From the NCBI RefSeq assembly GCF_036173065.1, contig NZ_CP108041.1, positions 1,736,001-1,800,000 on the forward strand: a stretch of DNA of 64,000 nucleotides. The letters are read 5' to 3'. Source of the DNA: Rhodococcus sp. NBC_00297 (GTDB lineage: Bacteria > Actinomycetota > Actinomycetes > Mycobacteriales > Mycobacteriaceae). This document shows, one piece after another, positions 45,879 to 54,576 of the stretch; positions within the stretch are counted from its first letter, which is position 1; each line of letters starts with the position of its first letter. The notes under the pieces were generated by a model. It ran no database searches. It had not been told where the DNA came from and saw only the letters and a list, made by a program, of their open reading frames with translations. A program made the position numbers and the translations under genes.

Positions 45879-47221
45879 CGAGCCAGGTACGCCGAGGCCC
45901 GTTGCACGCCCGCCACTTCCCGCGCAGCCGCGTCGAGCAGGCTCCGGTCGAGGGGCGTGAGGTCCGACGGGCGCACCAGGTCGTCGACGGGGCGGCCGTC
46001 GCGCAGTGCCTCGCACTGGTGCCGCAGCCGGATGCGCTGGACGACGTCGAACGATTCCGCGAGCACCGCGGCGTCGTCCTCGGACAGCACCTGCGCGCGA
46101 GCACCGTGCTCGAGCCGAGCCGGCGTGCCCACGGCGTCGTGCCCGGCGGAGACACCGGCCCAGCGCGCGATGTCCACGATGGGAGTCAGGATCCCCGCCT
46201 TCACGTCCATCGTGTCCGCACGACGGAAGAGCTTGTCCCGCAGCGTCACCCGCGCCTTGATCGTCGTCGCCTCACGCAACATCAGCAGTCGCGAGTGAGC
46301 GGCGTCGGCCAGCGCGGCGCGCGCGGGCTCCGCCGGTGTCCATCCGCCCGGCACCACCGGACGCGCATCGAGCGCGAGCGAGAGCATCACCACACCGGTG
46401 TCCTCGTACGGATCGGCCACCCAGCCCGCCACCGCGTCGGACCACTCGTCGACCGTCCGCACGAAGCGCGGCGACGCGGCACTCGCGTGATGGGGATCGG
46501 CTGCGAGACCGCAGCGTTCGAGTACGGCGTGCACGTCCGACCCCATCGGGGACGGGCCGCCCACCCGCGCCGTCTCGACATCGGACGACGGGACCGATTC
46601 GCGTCGAGCGACGCTTCCGGAGACCAGCCAGGTGGACGCGTCGTCGCCCAGCAGTTCGGCGGCCCGGCGCACGGTGGCCGTCACCACGGACGATCGCACT
46701 GCCGTCACGTCGGCCGACGGGACGCGGGAATCGTTCAGCGACAACGTCACCGAGGCAAGCCGCCCGCACGCCTCGACCAGATCGTCGACACTCGCCGAGC
46801 GCTCCACCGCGGTGCGCAGCGCTGTGCCCGCACGCAGCGCCGGCGAGAGCAGGTCCTGTTCGAGGGCGATGCCGAGCACGCCCCCACTCGCGTCCAGCAC
46901 CACCAGTCGGCGGACACCCGCAGCGAGCGCGAGGGCGGCCGCCTCCGCGACGGGCACCTCGGCGTCGACAGTGACGGCAGGAACGGACGCGACGGCCGAC
47001 ACCGGTGCCGCGGTGCTCAGGCCCGCGGCGATCACGCGTCGGCGCAGGTCGCCGTCGGTCACCACTCCCCACGCCGAGCCCGGACACTGCACGACGAGGG
47101 TGCTCGACCTCGCCCGGGTCATCGCGTCGGCTGCCTCCGCGACGGTGATGTCGGCTCGACCGATCGGGACACCGCGACGCGTCAGCGCGCTCACCGGGGA
47201 ACGCCGACGCGAGGAGGTCAC
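45875..47221 (-). CDS. CBS-pair / DUF294 nucleotidyltransferase-like protein
   Basis: A 448-aa protein. Two CBS motifs lie at about 18-70 and 78-130 and probably bind an adenine nucleotide. A DUF294 nucleotidyltransferase-like domain has GSVARRES then SDVE, the GS-x-R-x-E...SDxD pattern with the second Asp as Glu. A helical C-terminal domain (DUF294_C) follows. It is upstream of and coupled to fic by 4 nt. A role in nucleotide-based protein modification is likely; the target is unknown. GTG start at 47221. Confidence 0.82.
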   Translation of the reverse strand: MTSSRRRSPVSALTRRGVPIGRADITVAEAADAMTRARSSTLVVQCPGSAWGVVTDGDLRRRVIAAGLSTAAPVSAVASVPAVTVDAEVPVAEAAALALAAGVRRLVVLDASGGVLGIALEQDLLSPALRAGTALRTAVERSASVDDLVEACGRLASVTLSLNDSRVPSADVTAVRSSVVTATVRRAAELLGDDASTWLVSGSVARRESVPSSDVETARVGGPSPMGSDVHAVLERCGLAADPHHASAASPRFVRTVDEWSDAVAGWVADPYEDTGVVMLSLALDARPVVPGGWTPAEPARAALADAAHSRLLMLREATTIKARVTLRDKLFRRADTMDVKAGILTPIVDIARWAGVSAGHDAVGTPARLEHGARAQVLSEDDAAVLAESFDVVQRIRLRHQCEALRDGRPVDDLVRPSDLTPLDRSLLDAAAREVAGVQRASAYLAR

Positions 47222-47230
47222 CCGGCCACG

Positions 47231-47878
47231 TTAACCCCGACGGCCCCACTGTTCCCGGTGCACGGCGTCGGACAGGGGCCGACGCGGACGCCACCCGAAC
47301 CTCTCGAGGTCCGGAACCTCCTGGAACTGCGTCACCGGACCGACGCACAGCCACGCGACGGGACGCACGGCGTCGTCGCCGGTCAGGCCGATGATGTCCC
47401 GCAGCACCGCCTCGTCGTAGAACGACACCCACCCGACGCCGACACCCTCGGACACCGCTGCGAGCCACAGGTTCTCGATGGCGAGGGCCACGGAGAGCAG
47501 GCCCGTGTCCCGCACCGTGGCCCGGCCCAGGACGTGCTCACCACCGCGGGAGTCGTCGTACGTCACGACGACGCCGGTGCCACTGGTCTCGATCCCCTCG
47601 ACGCGGATCGGCTCGAAGGTCTCGGCGCGGTCGGCGGGCAGCGATGCCGCGAAGTCGGCGCGGCACTGCGCCACGTGCGCGGCGAATCGCCCCAGCGTCT
47701 CGGGGTGTCGGACGACCACGAAGTCCCACGGCTGGGTGTTCCCGACACTGGGTGCGCGGTGGGCGGCGGCGAGAAGACGGGTGAGGACGGCGTCGTCGAC
47801 CACCTCACCGCTGAATTCGCTACGGACGTCCCGACGTGCGGCGATGGCGTCGTGGACGGACAGGTGCTCGGTGCTCAT
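47231..47878 (-). CDS. bluB: 5,6-dimethylbenzimidazole synthase
   Basis: A 215-aa nitroreductase-fold protein of the BluB type, which breaks FMNH2 with oxygen to give 5,6-dimethylbenzimidazole, the lower ligand of cobalamin. Visible signatures: ARRDVRSEFSGE, HRAPSVGNTQPWDF, and GVGVGWVSFYDE. Together with the cobalamin-riboswitch transporter it suggests a strain that both makes and takes up corrinoids. It is divergent from a TetR gene. Confidence 0.9.
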   Translation of the reverse strand: MSTEHLSVHDAIAARRDVRSEFSGEVVDDAVLTRLLAAAHRAPSVGNTQPWDFVVVRHPETLGRFAAHVAQCRADFAASLPADRAETFEPIRVEGIETSGTGVVVTYDDSRGGEHVLGRATVRDTGLLSVALAIENLWLAAVSEGVGVGWVSFYDEAVLRDIIGLTGDDAVRPVAWLCVGPVTQFQEVPDLERFGWRPRRPLSDAVHREQWGRRG

Positions 47879-47904
47879 GTGGTGACCGTGCCAGAACACG
47901 CCTA

Positions 47905-47932
47905 GTGTCGACACCACTCGGTGCGTCCGAGT
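47905..47932. promoter_or_regulatory. Inverted repeats between bluB and tetR
   Basis: Two adjacent dyads: the 10-bp palindrome GTGTCGACAC (47905-47914) and ACTCGG-TGCGT-CCGAGT (47916-47932). They lie in the divergent promoter of bluB and the TetR gene, the usual place for an autoregulatory TetR operator. Confidence 0.5.
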
Positions 47933-47959
47933 CTCGAGACAACGGGGGGTCGATTCATC

Positions 47960-48688
47960 GTGGGTTCGACACCCGGCACCACGCCACCGCCCGGTAGGGG
48001 TCAGCTCACCCGCACCGTCATCCTGCGCGCGGGCATCGCCTTCATCGACGACAACGGCGCTCGCGATCTGACGATGCGCCGACTCGGCGGGCGTCTCGGC
48101 GTCGAGGCGATGGCGCTCTACCACTACTTCGGTGGCAAGGAAGAACTGCTCGACGGCATCGTCGACCAGGTCATCGACGATCTGGGCAGCGACCCGCAGG
48201 TGCTGATGAAGGGCGCCTCGAGCTGGCAGGACTACCTGCAGCGGCTGGCGCACGGCGTGCGCCGGATGGCGCTCGAACATCCCGAGGTGTTCCCGCTCAT
48301 CGCGACCCGGCCGAACAGCGCGCCGTGGGTGCGGCCCCCACTCCGCAGCGTGCGGTGGCTCGAGAACTTCCTCTCCAGCCTGAAGGAATGGGGATTCGAC
48401 GACGCGGCCGCGGCCGCCGCCTACCGCTCGTACACGAGTTTCCTGCTCGGACAGCTGTTGCTCGAGGTCTCGGCGCAGGGAGTCTCGATCGGTCCGACGG
48501 ACCCCAACGATCCCGACGATCCCCGCGCCACCGCTCAGCCCGGAGACGACATCGACCCGACGGAGTTCCCCACCGTGGTGCGGATGAAGGCGGAGCTGGC
48601 GCGCGATCTCGGCCTGCCCGAGTTCGAGAAAGCGCTCGAGGCGCTGCTCGACCGACTCGCCGCGACCCTGCCTCAGGTGGACGGGTAG
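47960..48688 (+). CDS. TetR-family regulator
   Basis: A 242-aa TetR protein with a typical helix-turn-helix (LTMRRLGGRLGVEAMALYHYF) and a C-terminal domain of the TetR_C type that often binds hydrophobic ligands; there is an Asp/Pro-rich insert near residue 190 (DPNDPDDPRA). GTG 47960 has a GGGGG ribosome site; a GTG 39 nt upstream is possible. Divergent from bluB. Its end overlaps the GAF-ANTAR gene at 48673 by 16 nt. Confidence 0.85.
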   Translation: MGSTPGTTPPPGRGQLTRTVILRAGIAFIDDNGARDLTMRRLGGRLGVEAMALYHYFGGKEELLDGIVDQVIDDLGSDPQVLMKGASSWQDYLQRLAHGVRRMALEHPEVFPLIATRPNSAPWVRPPLRSVRWLENFLSSLKEWGFDDAAAAAAYRSYTSFLLGQLLLEVSAQGVSIGPTDPNDPDDPRATAQPGDDIDPTEFPTVVRMKAELARDLGLPEFEKALEALLDRLAATLPQVDG

Positions 48689-49419
48689 CGTAGCTTGGCT
48701 CCGGCCTCGACGATGTCCGCGGCAAGCTTGTGCAGCGGTCGGTTGTTGTTCTGCGACAACTTCGAGAGCATCTCGAACGCCTGGACCGAATCCACCTCGA
48801 ACCGCTCCATCAGCATGCCCTTGGCCTGACCGATGATGTCGCGGGACGCGAGACCGGACCGGAACTGCGCTTCCTTCTGCAGACTCTGCACCGCGATGGC
48901 GGCGTGCGCCGCGATCGCCGTCGCCACGGTCAGGCTGTCCTCGTCGAACGCCGCGGTCGACGACGAGTAGAGCGTGAGCACTCCCAGCGTGCGCTCGTGC
49001 ATCGCGAGCGGTACGGCGGCCAGCGCGCGGACACCGACGGCGTCGGCCACCTCCGCCAGACCGGGCCAACGATGCACCGGACCGGCGACGACGGCAGCGA
49101 GGTCCACGCCCGCCTGGGAGGACCGATGCAGGAGATCGACGGTCGGTCCGTCCCCCGGTCGCCTCTGCACCCGGTCGAGTGCGGCCGCGATGTCGCTGCT
49201 CGTGCGGCTGGGCTCCGCAGGCCCCGATACCTCGGCCGCCAGCCGCACCGACGCGTGATCCGCGGCGTCGATCAGATCGACCGACACCGCGAGGACGTGA
49301 TCGAGAACCTCGTCGATCGTCCGGACCTGGCGCGACCCGGCGAACTCGCGCGCCAGCTCGGCCAGAGTGCGCACCAGATCGAGGTGCTCGGAGCTCGGCG
49401 GCCGACCGTCGTTGCTCAT
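48673..49419 (-). CDS. GAF-ANTAR regulator
   Basis: A 248-aa protein: N-terminal GAF sensor (about 20-180) and a canonical C-terminal ANTAR RNA-binding domain (IIGQAKGMLMERF then AFEMLSKLSQ). ANTAR domains control transcription termination by binding paired-hairpin RNA. ATG 49419 has an AAGGGA site. One of five ANTAR-type genes within 6 kb. Confidence 0.9.
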   Translation of the reverse strand: MSNDGRPPSSEHLDLVRTLAELAREFAGSRQVRTIDEVLDHVLAVSVDLIDAADHASVRLAAEVSGPAEPSRTSSDIAAALDRVQRRPGDGPTVDLLHRSSQAGVDLAAVVAGPVHRWPGLAEVADAVGVRALAAVPLAMHERTLGVLTLYSSSTAAFDEDSLTVATAIAAHAAIAVQSLQKEAQFRSGLASRDIIGQAKGMLMERFEVDSVQAFEMLSKLSQNNNRPLHKLAADIVEAGAKLRYPST

Positions 49420-49645
49420 GTGTGGTGCTGATCCCTTCGGTTCTCTCATCATCCGTCGTCACTCGGTCATCGCAGACCGGACGACAAAAGGCGACACCCA
49501 CCAGTGCCGACGCCTACTGCTGGACGCCGGGCGGGGTATCGCCTTCCGCGCAACTATAACCGGACAGCCCGACAGCGGTACGGTGGTCTCGCACTCCGCG
49601 TACGGGTCGTCGAGTGATGAGTCGGCGAAGGCGGGAGATGCGGTA

Positions 49646-50470
49646 ATGACCGACAGCGCGGACACCACGGACGAACGACGGGCGTTGGCCCTGTTGGCGG
49701 AGGCCCTGACAGACCTGGACAGTGCGCTCGCCGTCTCCCACACGGCCGACGGCGCGCTCGACACGATCTGCGCGCGCGTCGTGACGGCGATTCCCGACGC
49801 CGACGCAGCGGGCGTCACGGTGTTCCGCCGCGGCAGGCCGCAGACCGCCGCGAGCACAGAGACGTTCGTCCTCGAGGTGGACCAGGCCCAGTACCGCAGC
49901 GAGCAGGGACCGTGCATCGAGTCGGCGTTGACCCACGAGGTGGTGCGTGCCGATCTCGACGACGTGTCCCAGCGCTGGCCCGTGTTCGCGAAGGCGATCG
50001 ATCACCTCGACGTCGCGAGTTTCCTGTCCGCGCCCGTCACCGCGGGTGGTGCCCACATCGGCGCCCTCAATCTCTACAGCCACACCGGCCACCGGTTCGA
50101 TTCCGTCGACGAGTCGGCGATGCGGGTGTTCGTGCAGGCCGCCCAGTCGGCCCTGACCGGAGCGGAGAACTCCGAGCACGCCGCGAGACAGGTCGAGACC
50201 TATGCCGCCGCGATGGAGTCCCGCGCCGCGATCGAACAGGCCAAGGGCGCCCTGATGCTGGGACTCAACGTGTCGGCCGACAAGGCCTTCGACCTGCTGC
50301 TCTGGCGCTCGCAGACCACGAACATCAAGGTGCGGACTCTCGCCGAGCAACTGGTCCGCGACATCGGCTCGCTCGGCGATGCACCGGACGCCCTGTCCAC
50401 CGAACTCGGCAAGCTGCTGATGACAGCGCACACACGCGTGCCGACGGGCCGGGTCACTCCGGCCGAGTAG
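49646..50470 (+). CDS. GAF-ANTAR regulator
   Basis: A 274-aa protein with GAF (about 35-180) and canonical ANTAR (AIEQAKGALMLGLNVSADKA). Start ATG 49646 has a GGGAG site. It is divergent from the GAF-ANTAR gene at 48673 and convergent with the hemerythrin gene by 17 nt. The target RNA is unknown. Confidence 0.9.
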   Translation: MTDSADTTDERRALALLAEALTDLDSALAVSHTADGALDTICARVVTAIPDADAAGVTVFRRGRPQTAASTETFVLEVDQAQYRSEQGPCIESALTHEVVRADLDDVSQRWPVFAKAIDHLDVASFLSAPVTAGGAHIGALNLYSHTGHRFDSVDESAMRVFVQAAQSALTGAENSEHAARQVETYAAAMESRAAIEQAKGALMLGLNVSADKAFDLLLWRSQTTNIKVRTLAEQLVRDIGSLGDAPDALSTELGKLLMTAHTRVPTGRVTPAE

Positions 50471-51194
50471 TGCGCCCCGACCGCGTCGACGGGTCTTCGC
50501 CTCGGGTCAGCGGCGGCACGTGTTCCACCGCACCCGCCACCGTCGCGAGCAGTCCGCTGGTGCGCTGCAGCAACTGCACCGCCGACGGCGTGGTCACCCG
50601 CCTCGACACCACGTCCAGTGCGTCCCGCGACCGGTCGAGCACCGTGAGCGGCAGCGCGGCGACGACGTTGCCCGGTGGGCGGCGGGCCACCACCGGATGC
50701 GGCCTCGTCGGGGCCGTGCGCCGCACCGCGGTCCACGCCAGGCCGAGCCGACGGAGCTGCGCGTCGTTCATCGCGCGGCGCAGCATCGGGAACAGCCGGT
50801 CCTCCTCGTCGCGCACGTCCTCACGCAACAGGACGACGATGCGATCGAGCAGCGCGCTCCCCTCGTCGGTGCCGTCGCCCTTCTCCTCGAGCGTGGAGAA
50901 CAGCTCGTTGATCTCCTGATGCTCGCGCTCGATCTCGAGGGTCAGCGACTCGCCGTCCGGCACCCACTTCCGGATCGCGGGCCACAGCACCGACTCCTCG
51001 GCGAACGCGTGCGGGAAGACGAGCCGACAGATGCGGTTCAGCACGTCGGCACGATCTGCGGCCGGCGTCTCGCCGAGCTCGTGGAGCAACTGGTCGAGCT
51101 CGATGTGGTCGTCGCGTTGCCGGGTCAACACGCTGGTGCGGCCGCCGAGCTCGGCGACGGAAGCCGTGGCGATGGACGGAAGTTGTTCTGTCAC
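50454..51194 (-). CDS. Hemerythrin-domain protein
   Basis: A 246-aa protein. Hemerythrin-like ligands occur at QRDDHIELDQLLH, FPHAFAEESVLWP, EREHQEINELF and DEEDRLFPML; the C-terminal half (about 150-246) is basic and lacks a known domain. It may sense oxygen, nitric oxide or iron. GTG start at 51194 with AAGGA. Downstream of the P450 gene by 23 nt, so they may be co-transcribed. Confidence 0.84.
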   Translation of the reverse strand: MTEQLPSIATASVAELGGRTSVLTRQRDDHIELDQLLHELGETPAADRADVLNRICRLVFPHAFAEESVLWPAIRKWVPDGESLTLEIEREHQEINELFSTLEEKGDGTDEGSALLDRIVVLLREDVRDEEDRLFPMLRRAMNDAQLRRLGLAWTAVRRTAPTRPHPVVARRPPGNVVAALPLTVLDRSRDALDVVSRRVTTPSAVQLLQRTSGLLATVAGAVEHVPPLTRGEDPSTRSGRTTRPE

Positions 51195-51217
51195 AGCAGA
51201 TCCTTCAGGTCGGGGAC

Positions 51218-52588
51218 TCAGGTTCGGGGCTCGAGAGACAGCTCGACGCCGTAGGTGTTCAGAGTCGGGGGAAGTGGTCGCGACGGTGCGAGCGCAGGGT
51301 TCGTGAGAGCCACCCCCGACCGAGCGAGAATCGACGCCAGCATCGACGACGCGGTGAACAACACGAGATTCTGACCGGGACACACCACCGGCCCGGCACT
51401 GAACGGCACCAGCTGCGGGTACTGCTCCGCGGTGCCGTCGAGCCAGATGTCGGGCGCGAACCGATCGGCGAAGGGCAGCGCGTCCGCGTCCCGGTGGAAC
51501 CCGGACGCCAGAATGGCGAACGCCGTGCCGGCTCGCACGATTCGAGTGCTCGAATCACCGGTCCACTCCGTGTCGACGGTCGAGTCCCGCAGGATCGCCG
51601 GCGTCGTCGGCCACAGACGAATCGACTCCAGGATGCACGCCCGCAGGAACGGCAGTGCTTGCGGACGGCCGACGTCACCCGCGCTCGCCTCCTCGACGGC
51701 CCGCCGCTCGTGGTCGGGATGCGAGGCCAGCAGCGCGAGCGCCCGCAGCGTCGCCATACCGGCCGCGTCGAACGCGAAGAGCCATTGCGGCATCTGACCC
51801 ACCGGGTCCACCGCACCGCCCACCCGACTGTGCGCGACGACGGCGGCGAGCGAGTTCGGCTCCGCCGCATCGACATACGAGTACAGGTCGTCGATGAAGC
51901 GATCCCGCGCACGGCGTCGCTGCGGTACGAAGTACGACCAGTTACCGTTCCCGCGCAGGGAGCGCAGACGGTCGGTCACCGTCTCGTCGTCGCGCGCGGA
52001 CGCACCCAGCACGACCCGGCGCACCACCCGCCACCACAGCTGCAGGAACTCGTCCGCCGACACCGGGCGCGGCGCTCCCGCACCGGGACCGGACAGCAGA
52101 GTGTCGACCTCCTCGTCCACCACGGCCACGAACGCCGACGCGAGGTGGTGCAGCGGCTGAGGGGTGTCCAGGACCTGCTCGTTGAACGCACGACGCTCGT
52201 CGCGCAGCCGGCCACGGGAGATGAGCACCCCGTGCGGCTGGAACGGTCCCAGCGCGCCGATCTTCTCCCGGTTCGCCGCCGTGAAGTCCTCCGGGGAGTC
52301 GACGAGGATGCGCCGGACATCGGCAGGGTCGAGCACGACGGCGATGGTGCGACCGGGCAGAGCCAACTGCACGGGCGCGGAGCCGTACCGGAGTCGCAGC
52401 TCCCGCATCGCGGCCAGCGTGGCCGCATCGGCGTCGACCTTCTCGGCCAGCGCCATGGCCGCCGGACGACGAAGGATCACCCCCGAGGTGATCGAGGGTC
52501 CCATCAGCCGCGCCGCGTAGGCGAGAGCCCGTGGGCCGGTGACGGCCGGCGCGACGGCGGGGCGGTCGTCGGTCGAAGTGTCGGTCAT
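51218..52588 (-). CDS. Cytochrome P450
   Basis: A 456-aa P450. The heme loop FSAGPVVCPG has the ligating Cys; ESIR is the K-helix ExxR. The I helix reads AFDAAGMATLR, with Ala where the acid of the acid-alcohol pair is expected and Thr kept. Substrate unknown. Next to the hemerythrin gene. No ferredoxin gene is adjacent. Confidence 0.9.
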   Translation of the reverse strand: MTDTSTDDRPAVAPAVTGPRALAYAARLMGPSITSGVILRRPAAMALAEKVDADAATLAAMRELRLRYGSAPVQLALPGRTIAVVLDPADVRRILVDSPEDFTAANREKIGALGPFQPHGVLISRGRLRDERRAFNEQVLDTPQPLHHLASAFVAVVDEEVDTLLSGPGAGAPRPVSADEFLQLWWRVVRRVVLGASARDDETVTDRLRSLRGNGNWSYFVPQRRRARDRFIDDLYSYVDAAEPNSLAAVVAHSRVGGAVDPVGQMPQWLFAFDAAGMATLRALALLASHPDHERRAVEEASAGDVGRPQALPFLRACILESIRLWPTTPAILRDSTVDTEWTGDSSTRIVRAGTAFAILASGFHRDADALPFADRFAPDIWLDGTAEQYPQLVPFSAGPVVCPGQNLVLFTASSMLASILARSGVALTNPALAPSRPLPPTLNTYGVELSLEPRT

Positions 52589-52629
52589 GGACCTGCGGTA
52601 CCCCGGCAGGGGGCCGTGAAACGAGCCGG

Positions 52630-53370
52630 TCAGCTCAGGGCATCGATCACCGCACGCGCCCGATCTGCGAGCGAGGTCCGTGAGCGGCGGGCGTCGGTGA
52701 CGAGCAGGTCGGTCGCGGGGCCGATGTCGAGACCGTGGGTCTCGGCGAGCACACCGATGGCCTGATCGATCACGGCGGCGTCCTCGAGGACCTGCTGTCG
52801 ACGCGTCGCCTCGACCGACAGGCGCACGTCGCCCTCGGTGTCGACGCTGACGGCCAAGGCCGCCAGATCCGCGACGGCCTGGACGAACGCCGCCGCGTGA
52901 CCCGGTGCCCGCCACGGCCCCGACGTGTGGACCACGACGGCGCCGATGACCCGGTTCGCGATCCGAGCCGGGTAGGCACGCATACCGCCGATGCCGGCCG
53001 CACGCGCCGCGCGGGCGTGGTCCTGCCAGCGCCCCGGAGCGTTCTCCAGATCGTCGAGCAGCACGGCCGCGCCGGTGCGCACGCACATCGCCACCGGTCC
53101 GCCCACGGACAGCGATCGGTCGAGCAACCCGGTCGAGGCCGCAGCGACCAGGTCGAGGTCGACCGACCCGGACCCGTCGAACACCACCGACACCGCGGCG
53201 GCCCGCAGGGCCTCGCGGGTGCGGGTGGCGAGGAGGTGGAGCAGATAGGGGGCGTCGACCCCGGCGGCCAGATGGCCCGTCAGCTCGGCGAGGACGACGA
53301 CGGGCGACGGCACGTCGGTATCACCGATCCGCCCGGTACCGGGCGGATCGAAAGTGGGCGGGAAAGTCAC
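52630..53370 (-). CDS. GAF protein with degenerate ANTAR domain
   Basis: A 246-aa protein with GAF (about 30-170) and a C-terminal ANTAR-like segment (VIDQAIGVLAETHG) that lacks the AKGxLM core of true ANTAR proteins. Its ATG overlaps the stop of the upstream GAF-ANTAR gene by 4 nt. RNA binding may be weakened. Confidence 0.8.
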   Translation of the reverse strand: MTFPPTFDPPGTGRIGDTDVPSPVVVLAELTGHLAAGVDAPYLLHLLATRTREALRAAAVSVVFDGSGSVDLDLVAAASTGLLDRSLSVGGPVAMCVRTGAAVLLDDLENAPGRWQDHARAARAAGIGGMRAYPARIANRVIGAVVVHTSGPWRAPGHAAAFVQAVADLAALAVSVDTEGDVRLSVEATRRQQVLEDAAVIDQAIGVLAETHGLDIGPATDLLVTDARRSRTSLADRARAVIDALS

Positions 53371-54113
53371 GACGGCTGTCCTTTCGTCGTCGAGTCCGAC
53401 GCGGTGTCGTCGGTGGAGAAGCGCACCTTGCGCTCGACCACCTCGCGGGCGATGTCGTCGACGGGGCGTCGGGCCGAGTACGCCGCGGCGCGCAGCCGGG
53501 CGAGCGCCTCGGTCGGCGACACCCGCATCTGCACCGTGATCATGCCGACGGCCAGATTGACGTAGGGCCGGGTGCGATGGTCGCCCAGCGGCGAGTCGTC
53601 CGAGGCGTCGCCGAGCGACTGTCCCGCGCCGAGGCCGGGCGCGAAGGCTTCCAGCAGGCTGATGGCTGCCGCGTCCGCGGTCAGCTGGGCGACAGCGGCG
53701 AACTCGTCGCTGAGTTCACCGACGGATGCGCGATACAGCTCGAGCACGCCGAACACGGTGTTGCCGCCGCGCAGCGGGAAGGCGAACAGAGCGGCCGCGC
53801 CCCCGTCCGAGGCGTCGGCGGCGAATCCGGGCCAGTGCTCCTCCGCCTCGTTGTCGAGGTCGGCGACGAACACGGTCCGGCCACGGTGGAACGCGTCGAC
53901 GCAGGGACCCTGACCGGTGGTGAACTGCAGTTCGTCGAGGTACTGCGACACCGCGTCGGTGGCGTAGACCAACTCGCGCGTGGTGCCGCTCATGACGGTG
54001 ATGGCGGCGCCGTCCACCTCGACCAACTGCACGACACTGCGGCACAGATCGGCGATGTCGGTGATGGACAACGGTGCGTGCGCGTCGTCGTCACCACCCG
54101 ATCGCGTCGTCAT
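53367..54113 (-). CDS. GAF-ANTAR-like regulator
   Basis: A 248-aa protein with GAF (about 15-170) and an ANTAR-like tail (YVNLAVGMITVQMRVSPTEA). Gene coupled to 52630. ATG 54113 has a GAGGAG site at suitable distance; a GTG 9 nt upstream is possible. Divergent from the small ANTAR gene at 54298. Confidence 0.83.
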   Translation of the reverse strand: MTTRSGGDDDAHAPLSITDIADLCRSVVQLVEVDGAAITVMSGTTRELVYATDAVSQYLDELQFTTGQGPCVDAFHRGRTVFVADLDNEAEEHWPGFAADASDGGAAALFAFPLRGGNTVFGVLELYRASVGELSDEFAAVAQLTADAAAISLLEAFAPGLGAGQSLGDASDDSPLGDHRTRPYVNLAVGMITVQMRVSPTEALARLRAAAYSARRPVDDIAREVVERKVRFSTDDTASDSTTKGQPS

Positions 54114-54297
54114 GACCTGCACTCACTCCTCGTCGATCGACGTCCACACCGTTGTCCGCGACCCGAGGAATGCCCCGTGTGCCGCGAGTCAACCGTAGCG
54201 ACAAGTCTGGACCGCGCGGGCGACCGGCGTAGAGTTTTCCCGCACCGTTGCACTCGTGAACGGGCGAACAGGCGAACGACCGAGAACACGGAGACCC

Positions 54298-54567
54298 ATG
54301 ACGAGCGACCCGGAGCAGTCGTTGCACGAACGCATCCGCGCGGCCGCAGACGAACTCGTACTGCTCGAGCGACTCGGGGCCGTGGTCACCGAGCGCATCC
54401 GGCTGTCCCTCGATGCGCGCGCCGCGATCGATCTCGCCGTGGGTGCACTGATGGTGCGGCACGGATGCGAGGCACCTGCCGCGGTCGCGCGACTGGCGTC
54501 GACGGCGTCGTCGCTGTCCGCCACGATGCCCGAGATCGCCGCCGAGGTGCTCGCGACCATCCGATGA
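54298..54567 (+). CDS. Stand-alone ANTAR-like protein
   Basis: An 89-aa protein made almost only of an ANTAR-like helix bundle (AAIDLAVGALMVRHGCEAPA) with a short helical N-terminus. ACGGAG ribosome site 6 nt ahead of ATG. It has no sensor domain, so it may form dimers with the GAF-ANTAR neighbours or act as a competitor. Confidence 0.78.
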   Translation: MTSDPEQSLHERIRAAADELVLLERLGAVVTERIRLSLDARAAIDLAVGALMVRHGCEAPAAVARLASTASSLSATMPEIAAEVLATIR

Positions 54568-54576
54568 GCGGTCGAC

